A DNA stretch of 64,000 nucleotides from NCBI RefSeq assembly GCF_025150085.1, contig NZ_CP102280.1, forward strand, positions 1,251,001 through 1,315,000, given 5' to 3'. This stretch comes from Dorea longicatena (GTDB taxonomy: Bacteria > Bacillota > Clostridia > Lachnospirales > Lachnospiraceae). Below, piece after piece: positions 1 through 6,359 of this stretch (position 1 is its first letter; every line of letters starts with the position of its first letter). The notes under the pieces were generated by a model, which worked only from the letters and a program-made list of their open reading frames with translations, was not told where the DNA came from and did no database searches. The position numbers and the translations under genes were made by a program.

Positions 1-660
1 TTTGGAGATCGACACAGGAAGAAACCAGATCCGGATAGGCGATATGACCGTATTTATATCGGCGGCGACTACGGACAACAGAACGCAACGACATTTGAAG
101 CATTTGGATTTGACGCATACCGGAAGAAATTTCCGGGACTTGGAGAATATTACCACAGTGGCCGTGAAACCGGAAAACAGAAGAGTCCATCAGAATATGC
201 GAAAGACTTGGTTGAGTTCATGAATGATTTGCATGAACAGTATGACAACAGGGTCTTTTATATTTTCCTTGACCCATCCGCAAAAGGTCTGGCCGAGGAA
301 GTAAGGCGGGCAACCAGGGCAGAAAATCTTGATTATCAGGTATTCTTAAGAGATGCCGAGAATGATGTTGCTTTAGGCATCAGCCGTGTGCAAAAGGTTT
401 TGAGCTTTGACATTATGACCACATCTCCAAAACAGGAATATGCAGTAAGTGAATTTGGAACTTATGAGTATGACAAGAAATCCATTGAAAAAGGCAAGGA
501 AGTACCTGTAAAAGAATATGACCATTGTATGGACGCAATCCGATATTGTGTTATGGGAGCCTGGAAGAGGTTAAAATACTGGCTGCCGAAAGACGAAACG
601 GAAGAAATAGATGTATGTGATATTAGCAGGAAGGAGGTAGAGGACGATGAATATCTTTAA
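1..660 (+). CDS. Phage terminase large subunit, C-terminal part
   Basis: The frame is open from the first base and about 219 codons remain, so the ATPase half lies outside the window. The retained part resembles the RNase H-fold nuclease domain that cuts phage DNA concatemers during packaging: an acidic strand near the start (GGDYGQQNATTFEAFG), a second hydrophobic-acidic strand (FYIFLDPSA) and a late motif (DHCMDAIRYCV), the usual spacing of the metal-binding acids. The protein docks on the portal and pumps DNA into the procapsid. Its stop overlaps the portal start by 14 bases, so the two genes are probably translationally coupled. The call rests on these motifs and on the order terminase-portal-minor head-scaffold-capsid. 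Confidence 0.88.
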   Translation, partial: FGDRHRKKPDPDRRYDRIYIGGDYGQQNATTFEAFGFDAYRKKFPGLGEYYHSGRETGKQKSPSEYAKDLVEFMNDLHEQYDNRVFYIFLDPSAKGLAEEVRRATRAENLDYQVFLRDAENDVALGISRVQKVLSFDIMTTSPKQEYAVSEFGTYEYDKKSIEKGKEVPVKEYDHCMDAIRYCVMGAWKRLKYWLPKDETEEIDVCDISRKEVEDDEYL

Positions 661-2056
661 TTATTTCAAAAAGAAGGAGATTGATACTGTGGATCCATCC
701 TTTTACCGAAAGATAGCGGAATGGATATCCTGGTATGAGGGAAATGTCCGAAACTTCTCTTTCTACAAGGTATACAGTGGACGTGGAACATACAAACGCT
801 GCAGGCGAAAGAGTATGGGAATGGCGAAGAAGCTGAGTGAAGATATTGCGGATCTCCTTTTGAATGAACGGGTGACAATTACTCTTGATGATGATCAAAC
901 GGATGAATATGTGCAGCAGGTTTTGGATGACAACCGTTTCCTTGTGATGGGAAATGATTACCAGGAGCGGAAAGCCTTTACTGGTACAGTGGCGTACATC
1001 CCATATTTGGAAGATGTGGAGATTACAGAGGATGGAGAAGTTCTCTCTGGAAGAATTTGCATCAATTACGTGGATGCACCAAATATATACCCGGTAACAT
1101 GGAATAATGGAAGGGTAACGGAATGCATTTTTGCATTTCCACATACGATTTCAAGAAAAAAATATGTCCAGTTGCAATCTCATCTTTTGGAAAATGGGGA
1201 GTACGTGATCAGTAATACTGTATTGCGGTGCGAATCTGGAAGTCAGGAAGGAACGGAACTGACAGAAGAGGAATGGAAATTATTAAAACCATTCAAAACA
1301 CTTGCAAAAGAAGCAAAAACTGGTTCGGCAGAGCCACAATTCGTTATTGATCGTTTGAATATCACGAATAATGCGGACCAGAATAATCCAATGGGTGTTG
1401 CTATATTCGCAAATGCGATTGATACGCTCAAGAAGCTGGATACAGAATATGATTCGTATTGTAATGAATTTGAACTTGGCAGGAAGCGGATATTTGTGAG
1501 ACCGGAAATGCTGACGAATGAAGACGGCTCTCCGGCGTTTGATCCGGATGATAGTGTGTTCTATGCGCTTCCGGAAGATGATGCCAATGGAGAGGGGCTG
1601 TTGAAAGAAATCGACATGTCGCTTCGTGCTGATCAACACAGCAAAGCAATCAATGACGATCTAAATTACCTTTCACTTAAATGCGGATTCGGCACAGATC
1701 GATATCAATTCGGAGCAATAGGAGCAAAGACAGCAACAGAGATTATTTCGGAAAATTCGGATATGTATCGTATGATTAAGAAACATGAGATATTGCTTGA
1801 GGATGCATTAAAGCAACTGATTCGAATTATCATTCGTTTGGGAATGGTATTGAATGAGCCACTGAATCCAGATGCAGAAATTGTAATTGATTTCGATGAT
1901 TCGATTATTGAAGATAAGGAAACAGAACGCAATCGCGATCGACAGGATGTGAGCATGGGTGTTATGAGTCATGCGGAATATCGTTCCAAATGGTACGGAG
2001 AAACATTGGAAGATGCAGCTGCTAAACTTCCGGAACAGAATCAGGTGATGGAGTAA
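647..2056 (+). CDS. Phage portal protein (SPP1 Gp6-like)
   Basis: A 469-codon gene starting at ATG 647 behind AAGGAGG (631-637), inside the end of the terminase gene. Portal proteins form the ring at one capsid vertex through which DNA enters and to which the connector and tail attach. Length is normal for SPP1 Gp6-type portals. The late segment FDDSIIEDKETERNRD followed by a GVMS-EYR stretch is typical of the C-terminal part of this family, and the AKTATEIISENS segment fits the helical region before it. The minor head gene starts two bases after its stop. No frameshift or truncation is visible. Confidence 0.9.
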   Translation: MNIFNYFKKKEIDTVDPSFYRKIAEWISWYEGNVRNFSFYKVYSGRGTYKRCRRKSMGMAKKLSEDIADLLLNERVTITLDDDQTDEYVQQVLDDNRFLVMGNDYQERKAFTGTVAYIPYLEDVEITEDGEVLSGRICINYVDAPNIYPVTWNNGRVTECIFAFPHTISRKKYVQLQSHLLENGEYVISNTVLRCESGSQEGTELTEEEWKLLKPFKTLAKEAKTGSAEPQFVIDRLNITNNADQNNPMGVAIFANAIDTLKKLDTEYDSYCNEFELGRKRIFVRPEMLTNEDGSPAFDPDDSVFYALPEDDANGEGLLKEIDMSLRADQHSKAINDDLNYLSLKCGFGTDRYQFGAIGAKTATEIISENSDMYRMIKKHEILLEDALKQLIRIIIRLGMVLNEPLNPDAEIVIDFDDSIIEDKETERNRDRQDVSMGVMSHAEYRSKWYGETLEDAAAKLPEQNQVME

Positions 2057-2057
2057 G

Positions 2058-2822
2058 ATGCGGGATGATTACAAGAATAAGATGGCCAGTAAGATCGCTG
2101 CCAGATATCAAGACCTGGAAGAACGGATCATGCAAGATATTGTTCGGAGGATCGTTAAAACTGGTGAGATTACCAGTACTGCAGATTGGCAGATTAATCG
2201 GTTACGGATCCTGGGACATTCTTCAGAGGATATCGAACGGGAGATAAAGAAGACGCTCAATGCTTCCTATCCGGAAATGTTTGAGCTGTACGATAAGGTA
2301 ATCGAAAAGGAATATGTTCGAGATAAGGATGTATATGAGCAGATCAATGCGGAATATATACCGTATGATCAGAACGAGCAGCTTAAGCGGATCACAGAAG
2401 CAATTATTGATCAGAGTTGTGAAGATTTGGAGAATGTAACCAATTCGCTTGGATTCTATTTGGATTATGGAAATGGTAGGAAGGTACTGACACCACTTGC
2501 ACAGGTGTATTCTGGATACCTGGATGCAGCATGTTATGATATCGTAACCGGCGCGTTTGATTATAACAGTGTCCTGAGACGAGTAGTTACACAGCTTACG
2601 AATAGCGGACTCAGGAAGATAGATTACTCATCCGGACGAGCTGATCGGGTGGATGTGGCTGCAAGGAGAGCGGTCATGACCGGCGTTGTAAAGCTTACGC
2701 ATAAGATAACCGAATATCATATGGAACAGCTCGGTTGTGAATATGTGGAAGTGAGTTGGCACGCTGGAGCGAGACCTTCACATTCTGTGTGGCAGGGAAA
2801 AGTTTACAAATGGAATAAATAA
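2058..2822 (+). CDS. MuF-type phage minor head protein, N-terminal part of a split gene
   Basis: 254 codons. The body resembles phage minor capsid proteins that sit at the portal vertex and may be ejected with the DNA. Near the end is the family hallmark HAGARPSHSVWQGKVY, but the frame then stops after KWNK. From memory, intact homologues continue directly into a YPDF...TGYGTG...GWNC segment. That segment exists here only about 1.29 kb downstream (4109-4186), beyond an inserted block with three other genes. I therefore read this as the 5' part of a gene split by an insertion. It could still make a truncated head protein carrying the capsid-binding region. The family call is firm; the function of the shortened product is unknown. 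Confidence 0.82.
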   Translation: MRDDYKNKMASKIAARYQDLEERIMQDIVRRIVKTGEITSTADWQINRLRILGHSSEDIEREIKKTLNASYPEMFELYDKVIEKEYVRDKDVYEQINAEYIPYDQNEQLKRITEAIIDQSCEDLENVTNSLGFYLDYGNGRKVLTPLAQVYSGYLDAACYDIVTGAFDYNSVLRRVVTQLTNSGLRKIDYSSGRADRVDVAARRAVMTGVVKLTHKITEYHMEQLGCEYVEVSWHAGARPSHSVWQGKVYKWNK

Positions 2823-2825
2823 CAC

Positions 2826-2854
2826 TTGACTTCTGTACGTACATAAGTTAATAT
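2826..2854 (+). promoter_or_regulatory. Promoter of the ribbon-helix-helix gene
   Basis: TTGACT (2826-2831), a 17-base spacer and TAATAT (2849-2854): a near-consensus housekeeping promoter starting four bases after the premature stop of the minor head fragment. It would drive the inserted genes independently of the phage late operon. Confidence 0.7.
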
Positions 2855-2867
2855 ATTTGTACGGACA
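2834..2867 (+). promoter_or_regulatory. Paired operator-like repeats over the promoter
   Basis: TGTACGTACA (2834-2843, a perfect palindrome) and TGTACGGACA (2858-2867) are direct repeats 24 bases apart that bracket the -10 box. Ribbon-helix-helix proteins commonly bind such short repeated sites as side-by-side dimers, so autorepression by the adjacent gene is the obvious inference. Confidence 0.5.
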
Positions 2868-2883
2868 AAAGTGAGGTGATAAA

Positions 2884-3069
2884 ATGAGCCCGAGAACAGG
2901 AAGACCGACAGATGAACCAAAGACAAAACGAATGGAAGTGAGATTGTCTGTACTAGACGATATAAAGTTAGAATATTGTCGTGAAACACTAGGATTAAAT
3001 AAGACAGAGGTGGTGAAAAAAGGTATAGACATGGTTTATCAGCAGGCAGTAAATTTAACAAAAAAATAA
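2884..3069 (+). CDS. Small ribbon-helix-helix (CopG/Arc-like) DNA-binding protein
   Basis: 61 codons, ATG 2884 behind GAGGTGAT. The N-terminus is basic and flexible (SPRTGRP, KTKRMEVRL); the strand MEVRLSV is followed by two helices (LDDIKLEYCRETLG and NKTEVVKKGIDMVYQQA), the classic ribbon-helix-helix layout in which the strand from each subunit of a dimer enters the major groove. It is the first gene of the insertion and lies just behind a promoter flanked by two matching palindromic repeats, so it probably represses its own transcription. It could instead be an antitoxin, but no toxin gene with a recognisable fold follows. Confidence 0.75.
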   Translation: MSPRTGRPTDEPKTKRMEVRLSVLDDIKLEYCRETLGLNKTEVVKKGIDMVYQQAVNLTKK

Positions 3070-3107
3070 AACAGTCGTAGCACCGACCAAAGCACAAACG
3101 ACTGTTT
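3069..3107 (+). repeat. Inverted repeat after the ribbon-helix-helix gene
   Basis: AAACAGTCGT (3069-3078) and ACGACTGTTT (3098-3107) form a perfect 10-bp stem with a 19-base loop. There is no T tract on the + side, but read on the - strand the stem is followed by a T-rich run (TTATTTTTTTG), so it may terminate antisense transcripts or be part of a structured RNA. Confidence 0.6.
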
Positions 3108-3112
3108 AGGTT

Positions 3113-3156
3113 AGAAGTTTCCTTCTGTAAATATTATAATGCAGAATGGAACTTCT
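3113..3156 (+). repeat. Long imperfect hairpin before the small gene
   Basis: AGAAGTT (3113-3119) pairs with AACTTCT (3150-3156), CC with GG, and TTCTG (3123-3127) with CAGAA (3142-3146), giving 14 pairs interrupted by single-base bulges and a 14-base A/T-rich loop. The loop contains TATAAT (3135-3140), so this may be a structured leader or a promoter with dyad symmetry. Confidence 0.5.
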
Positions 3157-3187
3157 TTCAACACGAATTTTGAAAGGAGTTTTTATT

Positions 3188-3385
3188 ATGGCGAGAGTCA
3201 AGAATACAATGAATGTGATACAAAACACAGAAATTAATACGTATTATGATGCTTCTGTTTTAAATTTCCAAGAGATAAAGAGAAACAGCAAAGGAATTTT
3301 TGATTTAATTCATAATAGTTTTACTTTTGGATACGCACAAGGAATGAAAGCTGCCAAAGCTGAAATTCAGCGGGGGGGGGTATAA
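3188..3385 (+). CDS. Small protein of unknown function inside the insertion
   Basis: 65 codons. I chose ATG 3188 because GAAAGGAG (3172-3179) sits at the right distance; an upstream in-frame ATG at 3146 lies inside a hairpin arm and has no ribosome site. The product begins MARVKNTMNV, is polar with a short aromatic stretch (FDLIHNSFTFGYAQGM) and ends in QRGGV. No membrane segment, cysteine pair or known motif is visible. The stop is preceded by a run of eight G, which also serves as the purine-rich region before the endonuclease start three bases downstream. The close spacing suggests co-expression with the endonuclease. I do not recognise the family. Confidence 0.6.
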   Translation: MARVKNTMNVIQNTEINTYYDASVLNFQEIKRNSKGIFDLIHNSFTFGYAQGMKAAKAEIQRGGV

Positions 3386-3388
3386 CAC

Positions 3389-4057
3389 ATGGGAAAAGCA
3401 ATAGATTTAACTGGGCAGAAATTTGGAAGATTAACAGTTCTGAAACGTGCGGAAAACTATATTTCGCCTAATGGAGGAAAAAGCGCTCAGTGGTTGTGTA
3501 AATGTGAATGTGGAAAAGAAGTAGTTGTTTTGGGGAAGAATCTTAGAAAAGGATTAACCCAATCTTGTGGTTGTCTCCATAAGGAAAGAACATCTAAAAT
3601 AAATGTAGTACATAAAGCAACAGGCACTCGATTACATAATGAATGGCGCGCAATGAAGGCCAGATGTAACATACCTTCTTGCAGTAATTATGAATATTAT
3701 GGCGGAAGAGGAATAAAAGTGTGCGATGAATGGATAAATGATTTTGAGGCGTTTAAACAGTGGGCGATAAAAAATGGTTATGCAGATAAATTAACAATAG
3801 ACCGCATAGATGTAAACGGAGATTATTGTCCTGAAAATTGCAGGTGGATTTCTTTTCAAGAGAATTGTTGGAATCGAGATAAAAAGCCGAGAAAGACAAA
3901 TACATCAGGTTATCCAGGAGTTATGTGGAGAAAAGATTCGGAAAAATGGAGAGCTTATATTACTGTAGATAAAAAACGTATTAATTTAGGGACATACGAT
4001 AGAATAGAAGAAGCACTTGAAGCAAGAAAAACAGCGGAAGAAAAATATTGGAAATAA
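3389..4057 (+). CDS. HNH endonuclease with C-terminal AP2 domain (homing-type)
   Basis: 222 codons. Residues 1-75 form a zinc-binding region typical of phage HNH enzymes: DLTGQKFGRLTVL, then WLCKCECGKEV and SCGCLHKER. The middle carries the nuclease core: LHNEWRAMKARC, YYGGRGIKVCDEW, then TIDRIDVNGDYCPENCRW with the Asp/Asn and Cys residues of HNH-type sites. The C-terminus (about 170-220) is an AP2-like DNA-binding domain: GYPGVMWRKDSEKWRAYI, KRINLGTYD, EEALEAR. Such enzymes cut a recipient allele so that the carrying element is copied in by repair. Its place within a split phage gene fits that role. A terminator follows directly. Confidence 0.88.
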   Translation: MGKAIDLTGQKFGRLTVLKRAENYISPNGGKSAQWLCKCECGKEVVVLGKNLRKGLTQSCGCLHKERTSKINVVHKATGTRLHNEWRAMKARCNIPSCSNYEYYGGRGIKVCDEWINDFEAFKQWAIKNGYADKLTIDRIDVNGDYCPENCRWISFQENCWNRDKKPRKTNTSGYPGVMWRKDSEKWRAYITVDKKRINLGTYDRIEEALEARKTAEEKYWK

Positions 4058-4064
4058 AGCAGAG

Positions 4065-4088
4065 GGAGCCAAAAGGCTCCTTTTGTTG
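4065..4088 (+). terminator. Rho-independent terminator of the inserted element
   Basis: GGAGCC (4065-4070), loop AAAA, GGCTCC (4075-4080), then TTTTGTTG. It closes the transcription unit of the insertion just before the minor head reading frame resumes. Confidence 0.8.
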
Positions 4089-4108
4089 TGGAGGGGGGTG
4101 ATGCGAGC

Positions 4109-4189
4109 ATGGCAGATTATCCAGACTTTGTCAGTAGTACAGGTTATGGGACCGGTGAAGGATTAGGAGGTTGGAACTGCTACCATTGA
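4109..4189 (+). pseudogene. Resumed minor head coding segment ending at an in-frame TGA
   Basis: From ATG 4109 the frame reads MADYPDFVSSTGYGTGEG then LGGWNCYH and meets TGA (4187-4189). This is the conserved continuation expected straight after WQGKVY in minor head proteins. The same frame stays open beyond the stop through YYPFFPG into the long downstream frame, so the nonsense codon is a second break in the gene. GGAGGGGGG (4091-4099) precedes the ATG, so this 26-residue stub could be translated. Homologues as I remember them have about two fewer residues between NCYH and YPFFPG, so a six-base insertion containing the stop is possible. Confidence 0.6.
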
Positions 4190-4216
4190 CACGAGTACTA
4201 TCCTTTCTTTCCCGGA

Positions 4217-5035
4217 TTGTCCGAACGTAACTGGTCGGATGAATGGCTGGATGCCAAGAATCTGGAAGAGAGTGAACCGAAGAAGTTTGGGGATAAGGAA
4301 TATACCTTGTATGAAGCCAAACAAAAGCAACGTCAGATAGAATTGGCGATGCGGGCGCAAAGAGAAAAGGTTCGACTGCTCCAGAAAGGTAAGGCTGATC
4401 CGGATGAGATTCTGTTGAATAAAGCAAAGTACCAAGGACAGTTAAATGAATATTCCAGATTTTGCCGGAAAATGAGGCTTACGGAAGAACGTGAGCGTAT
4501 TTACCTGGACATGAAAGGACGAGTGGCAACAAATAGCAAACGACAGAATACATTGTTCCCGCGGGAAATGATTGAGAATGCATCCAAGGATGTGGCTCAG
4601 TATAAGCGGTATAAAGAAGTTCTGGGAGATTATATTGGTTCGCTTGTTAATTTTGGCCAAATGAAATATAATGATAGTGAGAAATGGAAAATTATCAGTG
4701 AAGCATATATAGATGTAAAATGGCAGAGTCAAGCACTGAAGAAGAAACAAATAGGAGAAATACATTCTATCCCGTATAAAGGTGCTCCGAATAGTGTGTT
4801 TGATAATTTCAAAGACGGTGTCTTGCAGAGACGTAGATATTATGGAAATGATGGAAGACCAAGATTAGATATAGATATGACGGATCACGGAAATTCAAAA
4901 GAACATCCGATTGTACCGCATTATCATAACTGGTATCTTGATGAAAAAGGCAATTTGAAACGTGAAGCAAAGCATGATAATCCACTTAAATTAGGGCATG
5001 AAATTGCCAATAAGGATATTCTTGAGAAGAGGTGA
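4217..5035 (+). CDS. Minor head protein C-terminal part with polymorphic-toxin-like domain
   Basis: About 272 codons from TTG 4217; no convincing ribosome site, the start is simply the first possible one after the TGA at 4187. The first half (SERNWSDEWLDAKN, then a long charged helix region YTLYEAKQKQRQIELAMRA) is the normal tail of MuF-type minor capsid proteins. The last ~70 residues differ: RRRYYGNDGRPRLDIDMTDHG, NSKEHPIVPHYHNWYLDEKG. This His/Asp-rich motif recalls C-terminal effector domains of polymorphic toxins; MuF-toxin fusions are known in temperate phages. The next gene, eight bases on, is a small acidic protein suited to be the immunity factor. Toxicity is inferred, and expression is doubtful after the split. 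Confidence 0.68.
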   Translation: MSERNWSDEWLDAKNLEESEPKKFGDKEYTLYEAKQKQRQIELAMRAQREKVRLLQKGKADPDEILLNKAKYQGQLNEYSRFCRKMRLTEERERIYLDMKGRVATNSKRQNTLFPREMIENASKDVAQYKRYKEVLGDYIGSLVNFGQMKYNDSEKWKIISEAYIDVKWQSQALKKKQIGEIHSIPYKGAPNSVFDNFKDGVLQRRRYYGNDGRPRLDIDMTDHGNSKEHPIVPHYHNWYLDEKGNLKREAKHDNPLKLGHEIANKDILEKR

Positions 5036-5042
5036 TCAGAAT

Positions 5043-5303
5043 ATGATTGAGTACAAAAAATATGCAAAATTTGAGAATCTATCTGAGTTGACAGAAGCTA
5101 TAGAGGCAGGATTGGATATTGAGCTCGCTCTTTCTGAGAAAAGATATAATATTTCATGGAGAGATGATAAACCATTTATATGTGAGTGCCCTGAAGGAGA
5201 AGCTGAGTTTTATTCTGATGCTCAGGAGATGCTCGATAAGCACAAAATAAACAACATACCATTAAATAAATTATGGGAGGATATAGAAATATTATCCATG
5301 TAG
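5043..5303 (+). CDS. Candidate immunity protein for the MuF toxin
   Basis: 86 codons. I place the start at ATG 5043 because GAAGAGGTGATC lies just before it and overlaps the end of the toxin-like gene; longer starts run into that gene. The product is small and acidic, without a signal or membrane segment (MIEYKKYAKFENLSELTEAI, then ALSEKRYNISWRDDKPF, EAEFYSDAQEMLDKH). It is followed at once by a terminator, so the pair forms the end of a transcription segment. Position directly after a toxin-like C-terminus, size and charge are the whole case for immunity. No family was recognised. Confidence 0.55.
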   Translation: MIEYKKYAKFENLSELTEAIEAGLDIELALSEKRYNISWRDDKPFICECPEGEAEFYSDAQEMLDKHKINNIPLNKLWEDIEILSM

Positions 5304-5304
5304 C

Positions 5305-5337
5305 TACCACCAGTCGAAAATGACCGGTGGTATTTTT
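5305..5337 (+). terminator. Terminator after the candidate immunity gene
   Basis: TACCACC (5305-5311) pairs with GGTGGTA (5326-5332), with an inner GTC/GAC pair and loop GAAAAT, followed by TTTTT. A strong intrinsic terminator or attenuator inside the head gene cluster. Confidence 0.8.
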
Positions 5338-5359
5338 GTACGTAATTTTAGGAGAAAGT

Positions 5360-5650
5360 ATGATAAATGTAGAAATAACAGAGCGTAGTATTCGTTTATC
5401 TGGCCATGCTTGCAGAAAAGCTTCAGATGGTATTGACCGGGCATGCGCTGCAGTATCGGCACTTACTTGCAGCTTGATCAATTCGTTACAAGATCTTACA
5501 CACGACAGAGTTCAAGCAATGGCGGAAAGCGGAATGACAGTAATCAGATGGGAGAATTTATCAGATGGCGGGAAACTTCTGGTAGATTCATGGTTCCTGG
5601 GACTTACAGATGTCAACCGGGAATACAACTGCATAGAATTTCAAAAATAA
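5360..5650 (+). CDS. Phage-encoded Prp-type cysteine protease
   Basis: 96 codons, ATG 5360 behind AGGAGAAAG. The sequence has the Prp layout: a first strand (INVEITERSIRLSG), the catalytic His in SGHACRKA and the catalytic Cys in DRACAAVSALTCSLINSL, matching the GHA...D-VCA-VSA pattern of the ribosomal-processing protease. Chromosomal Prp clips the N-terminus of ribosomal protein L27 at a motif like LNLQ-F/L-F/A; in staphylococcal phage 80alpha the host Prp also trims scaffold and capsid. Here the gene stands directly before the scaffold and capsid genes, and both encode MNLQLFE or MNLRLFE near their N-terminus. The natural reading is a phage copy dedicated to head maturation. Confidence 0.85.
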   Translation: MINVEITERSIRLSGHACRKASDGIDRACAAVSALTCSLINSLQDLTHDRVQAMAESGMTVIRWENLSDGGKLLVDSWFLGLTDVNREYNCIEFQK

Positions 5651-5670
5651 ACATCCGAGAGGGTGTTTTT
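5649..5670 (+). terminator. Short terminator-like hairpin after prp
   Basis: AACATCC and GGGTGTT pair around a GAGA loop (one G-T pair), followed by a T run. It may modulate how much transcription passes into the scaffold and capsid genes. Confidence 0.5.
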
Positions 5671-5738
5671 ATTATGTCCAAAACGTGAAGACGATATAAA
5701 AGCTCGGGAGCCTGTCGAGGCGAAACGGAGGTAGAAAC

Positions 5739-6347
5739 ATGAGATACAGAATGAATTTACAGCTCTTTGAAGACGGCGGCGGAGCTGGCTCTGGTAATCA
5801 GGGTGGAAACGCTGGGACTGGAAACGGCGGTCAGGGATCCGCTGGGAGCGCATCCGGAGCACATGGAACCGGAACATATACCTATGAACAGTTGGAAGAG
5901 ATTGCAGGTGCACGAGTAGAGAGGTCTGAGCGGACAGCTCTTGCCAATTTTTTCAGAAATCAGGGCATGACAGAATCTGAGGTAACACAGGCAATCAATA
6001 ATTTCAAAGCAGAGCGTGCGGCTAATCAGCCAAATACTGCAAAATTGCAGAAAGATCTTGATGATGCGCTGGCGAAAGTACAGCAGATGGAGAATGAGAA
6101 GACTTTATCTGGTAAAGGTGTTAGATCAGAAGATTTGGATTATGTCATGTTCAAGGTATCGAAACTTGTAGATGATAAAACAACATTTGAAAAAGCTGCA
6201 GACAAATTTTTGAAGGAGAATCCGAAATTTACAGGAAATGCCGGTTCTTATCGCATTTCCACATCTTCTGGAAATTCTTCAGAAGGTTCTGGTGGAAACA
6301 TGAACGCTTCCATCAATGATCGTATCCGTGCTGCAGCGAGAAGATAA
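5739..6347 (+). CDS. Capsid assembly scaffolding protein (DUF4355-like)
   Basis: 202 codons, ATG 5739 with ACGGAGGTAG before it. The N-terminus MRYRMNLQLFEDGGG carries a Prp-type cleavage motif and is followed by a Gly/Ser/Ala-rich linker. Then come helices rich in Glu/Lys/Gln (YTYEQLEEIAGARVERSERT; LQKDLDDALAKVQQMENEK) expected to form a coiled coil, and a basic tail (NDRIRAAARR) that can bind the inside of the capsid shell. Scaffold guides capsid assembly and is then removed. It lies between prp and the major capsid gene, as expected. Homology to DUF4355 scaffold proteins is from memory. Confidence 0.85.
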   Translation: MRYRMNLQLFEDGGGAGSGNQGGNAGTGNGGQGSAGSASGAHGTGTYTYEQLEEIAGARVERSERTALANFFRNQGMTESEVTQAINNFKAERAANQPNTAKLQKDLDDALAKVQQMENEKTLSGKGVRSEDLDYVMFKVSKLVDDKTTFEKAADKFLKENPKFTGNAGSYRISTSSGNSSEGSGGNMNASINDRIRAAARR

Positions 6348-6359
6348 CGGAGGTAGAAG

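Larger units (their letters stand above)
2817..4102 (+). mobile_element. Inserted HNH-endonuclease element splitting the minor head gene (boundaries approximate)
   Basis: The two halves of the minor head protein are separated by about 1286 bases. The block holds a promoter, a ribbon-helix-helix gene, two hairpins, a small gene, an HNH-AP2 endonuclease gene and a terminator, all on the + strand. The length is 2 modulo 3, which is what is needed to join codon AAT (2814-2816) to GCG or AGC (4103-4108) in frame, so clean removal could restore an open frame up to 4186. Whether it is a self-splicing intron with a homing endonuclease or a plain DNA insertion cannot be told by eye; I did not identify an intron core. 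Exact ends are inferred from the reading frames. Confidence 0.6.

Noticed and set aside
3069..3107. Reading the 10-bp inverted repeat as a terminator of the ribbon-helix-helix gene
   Set aside because: No T tract follows on the + strand and the loop is 19 bases; kept only as a repeat.
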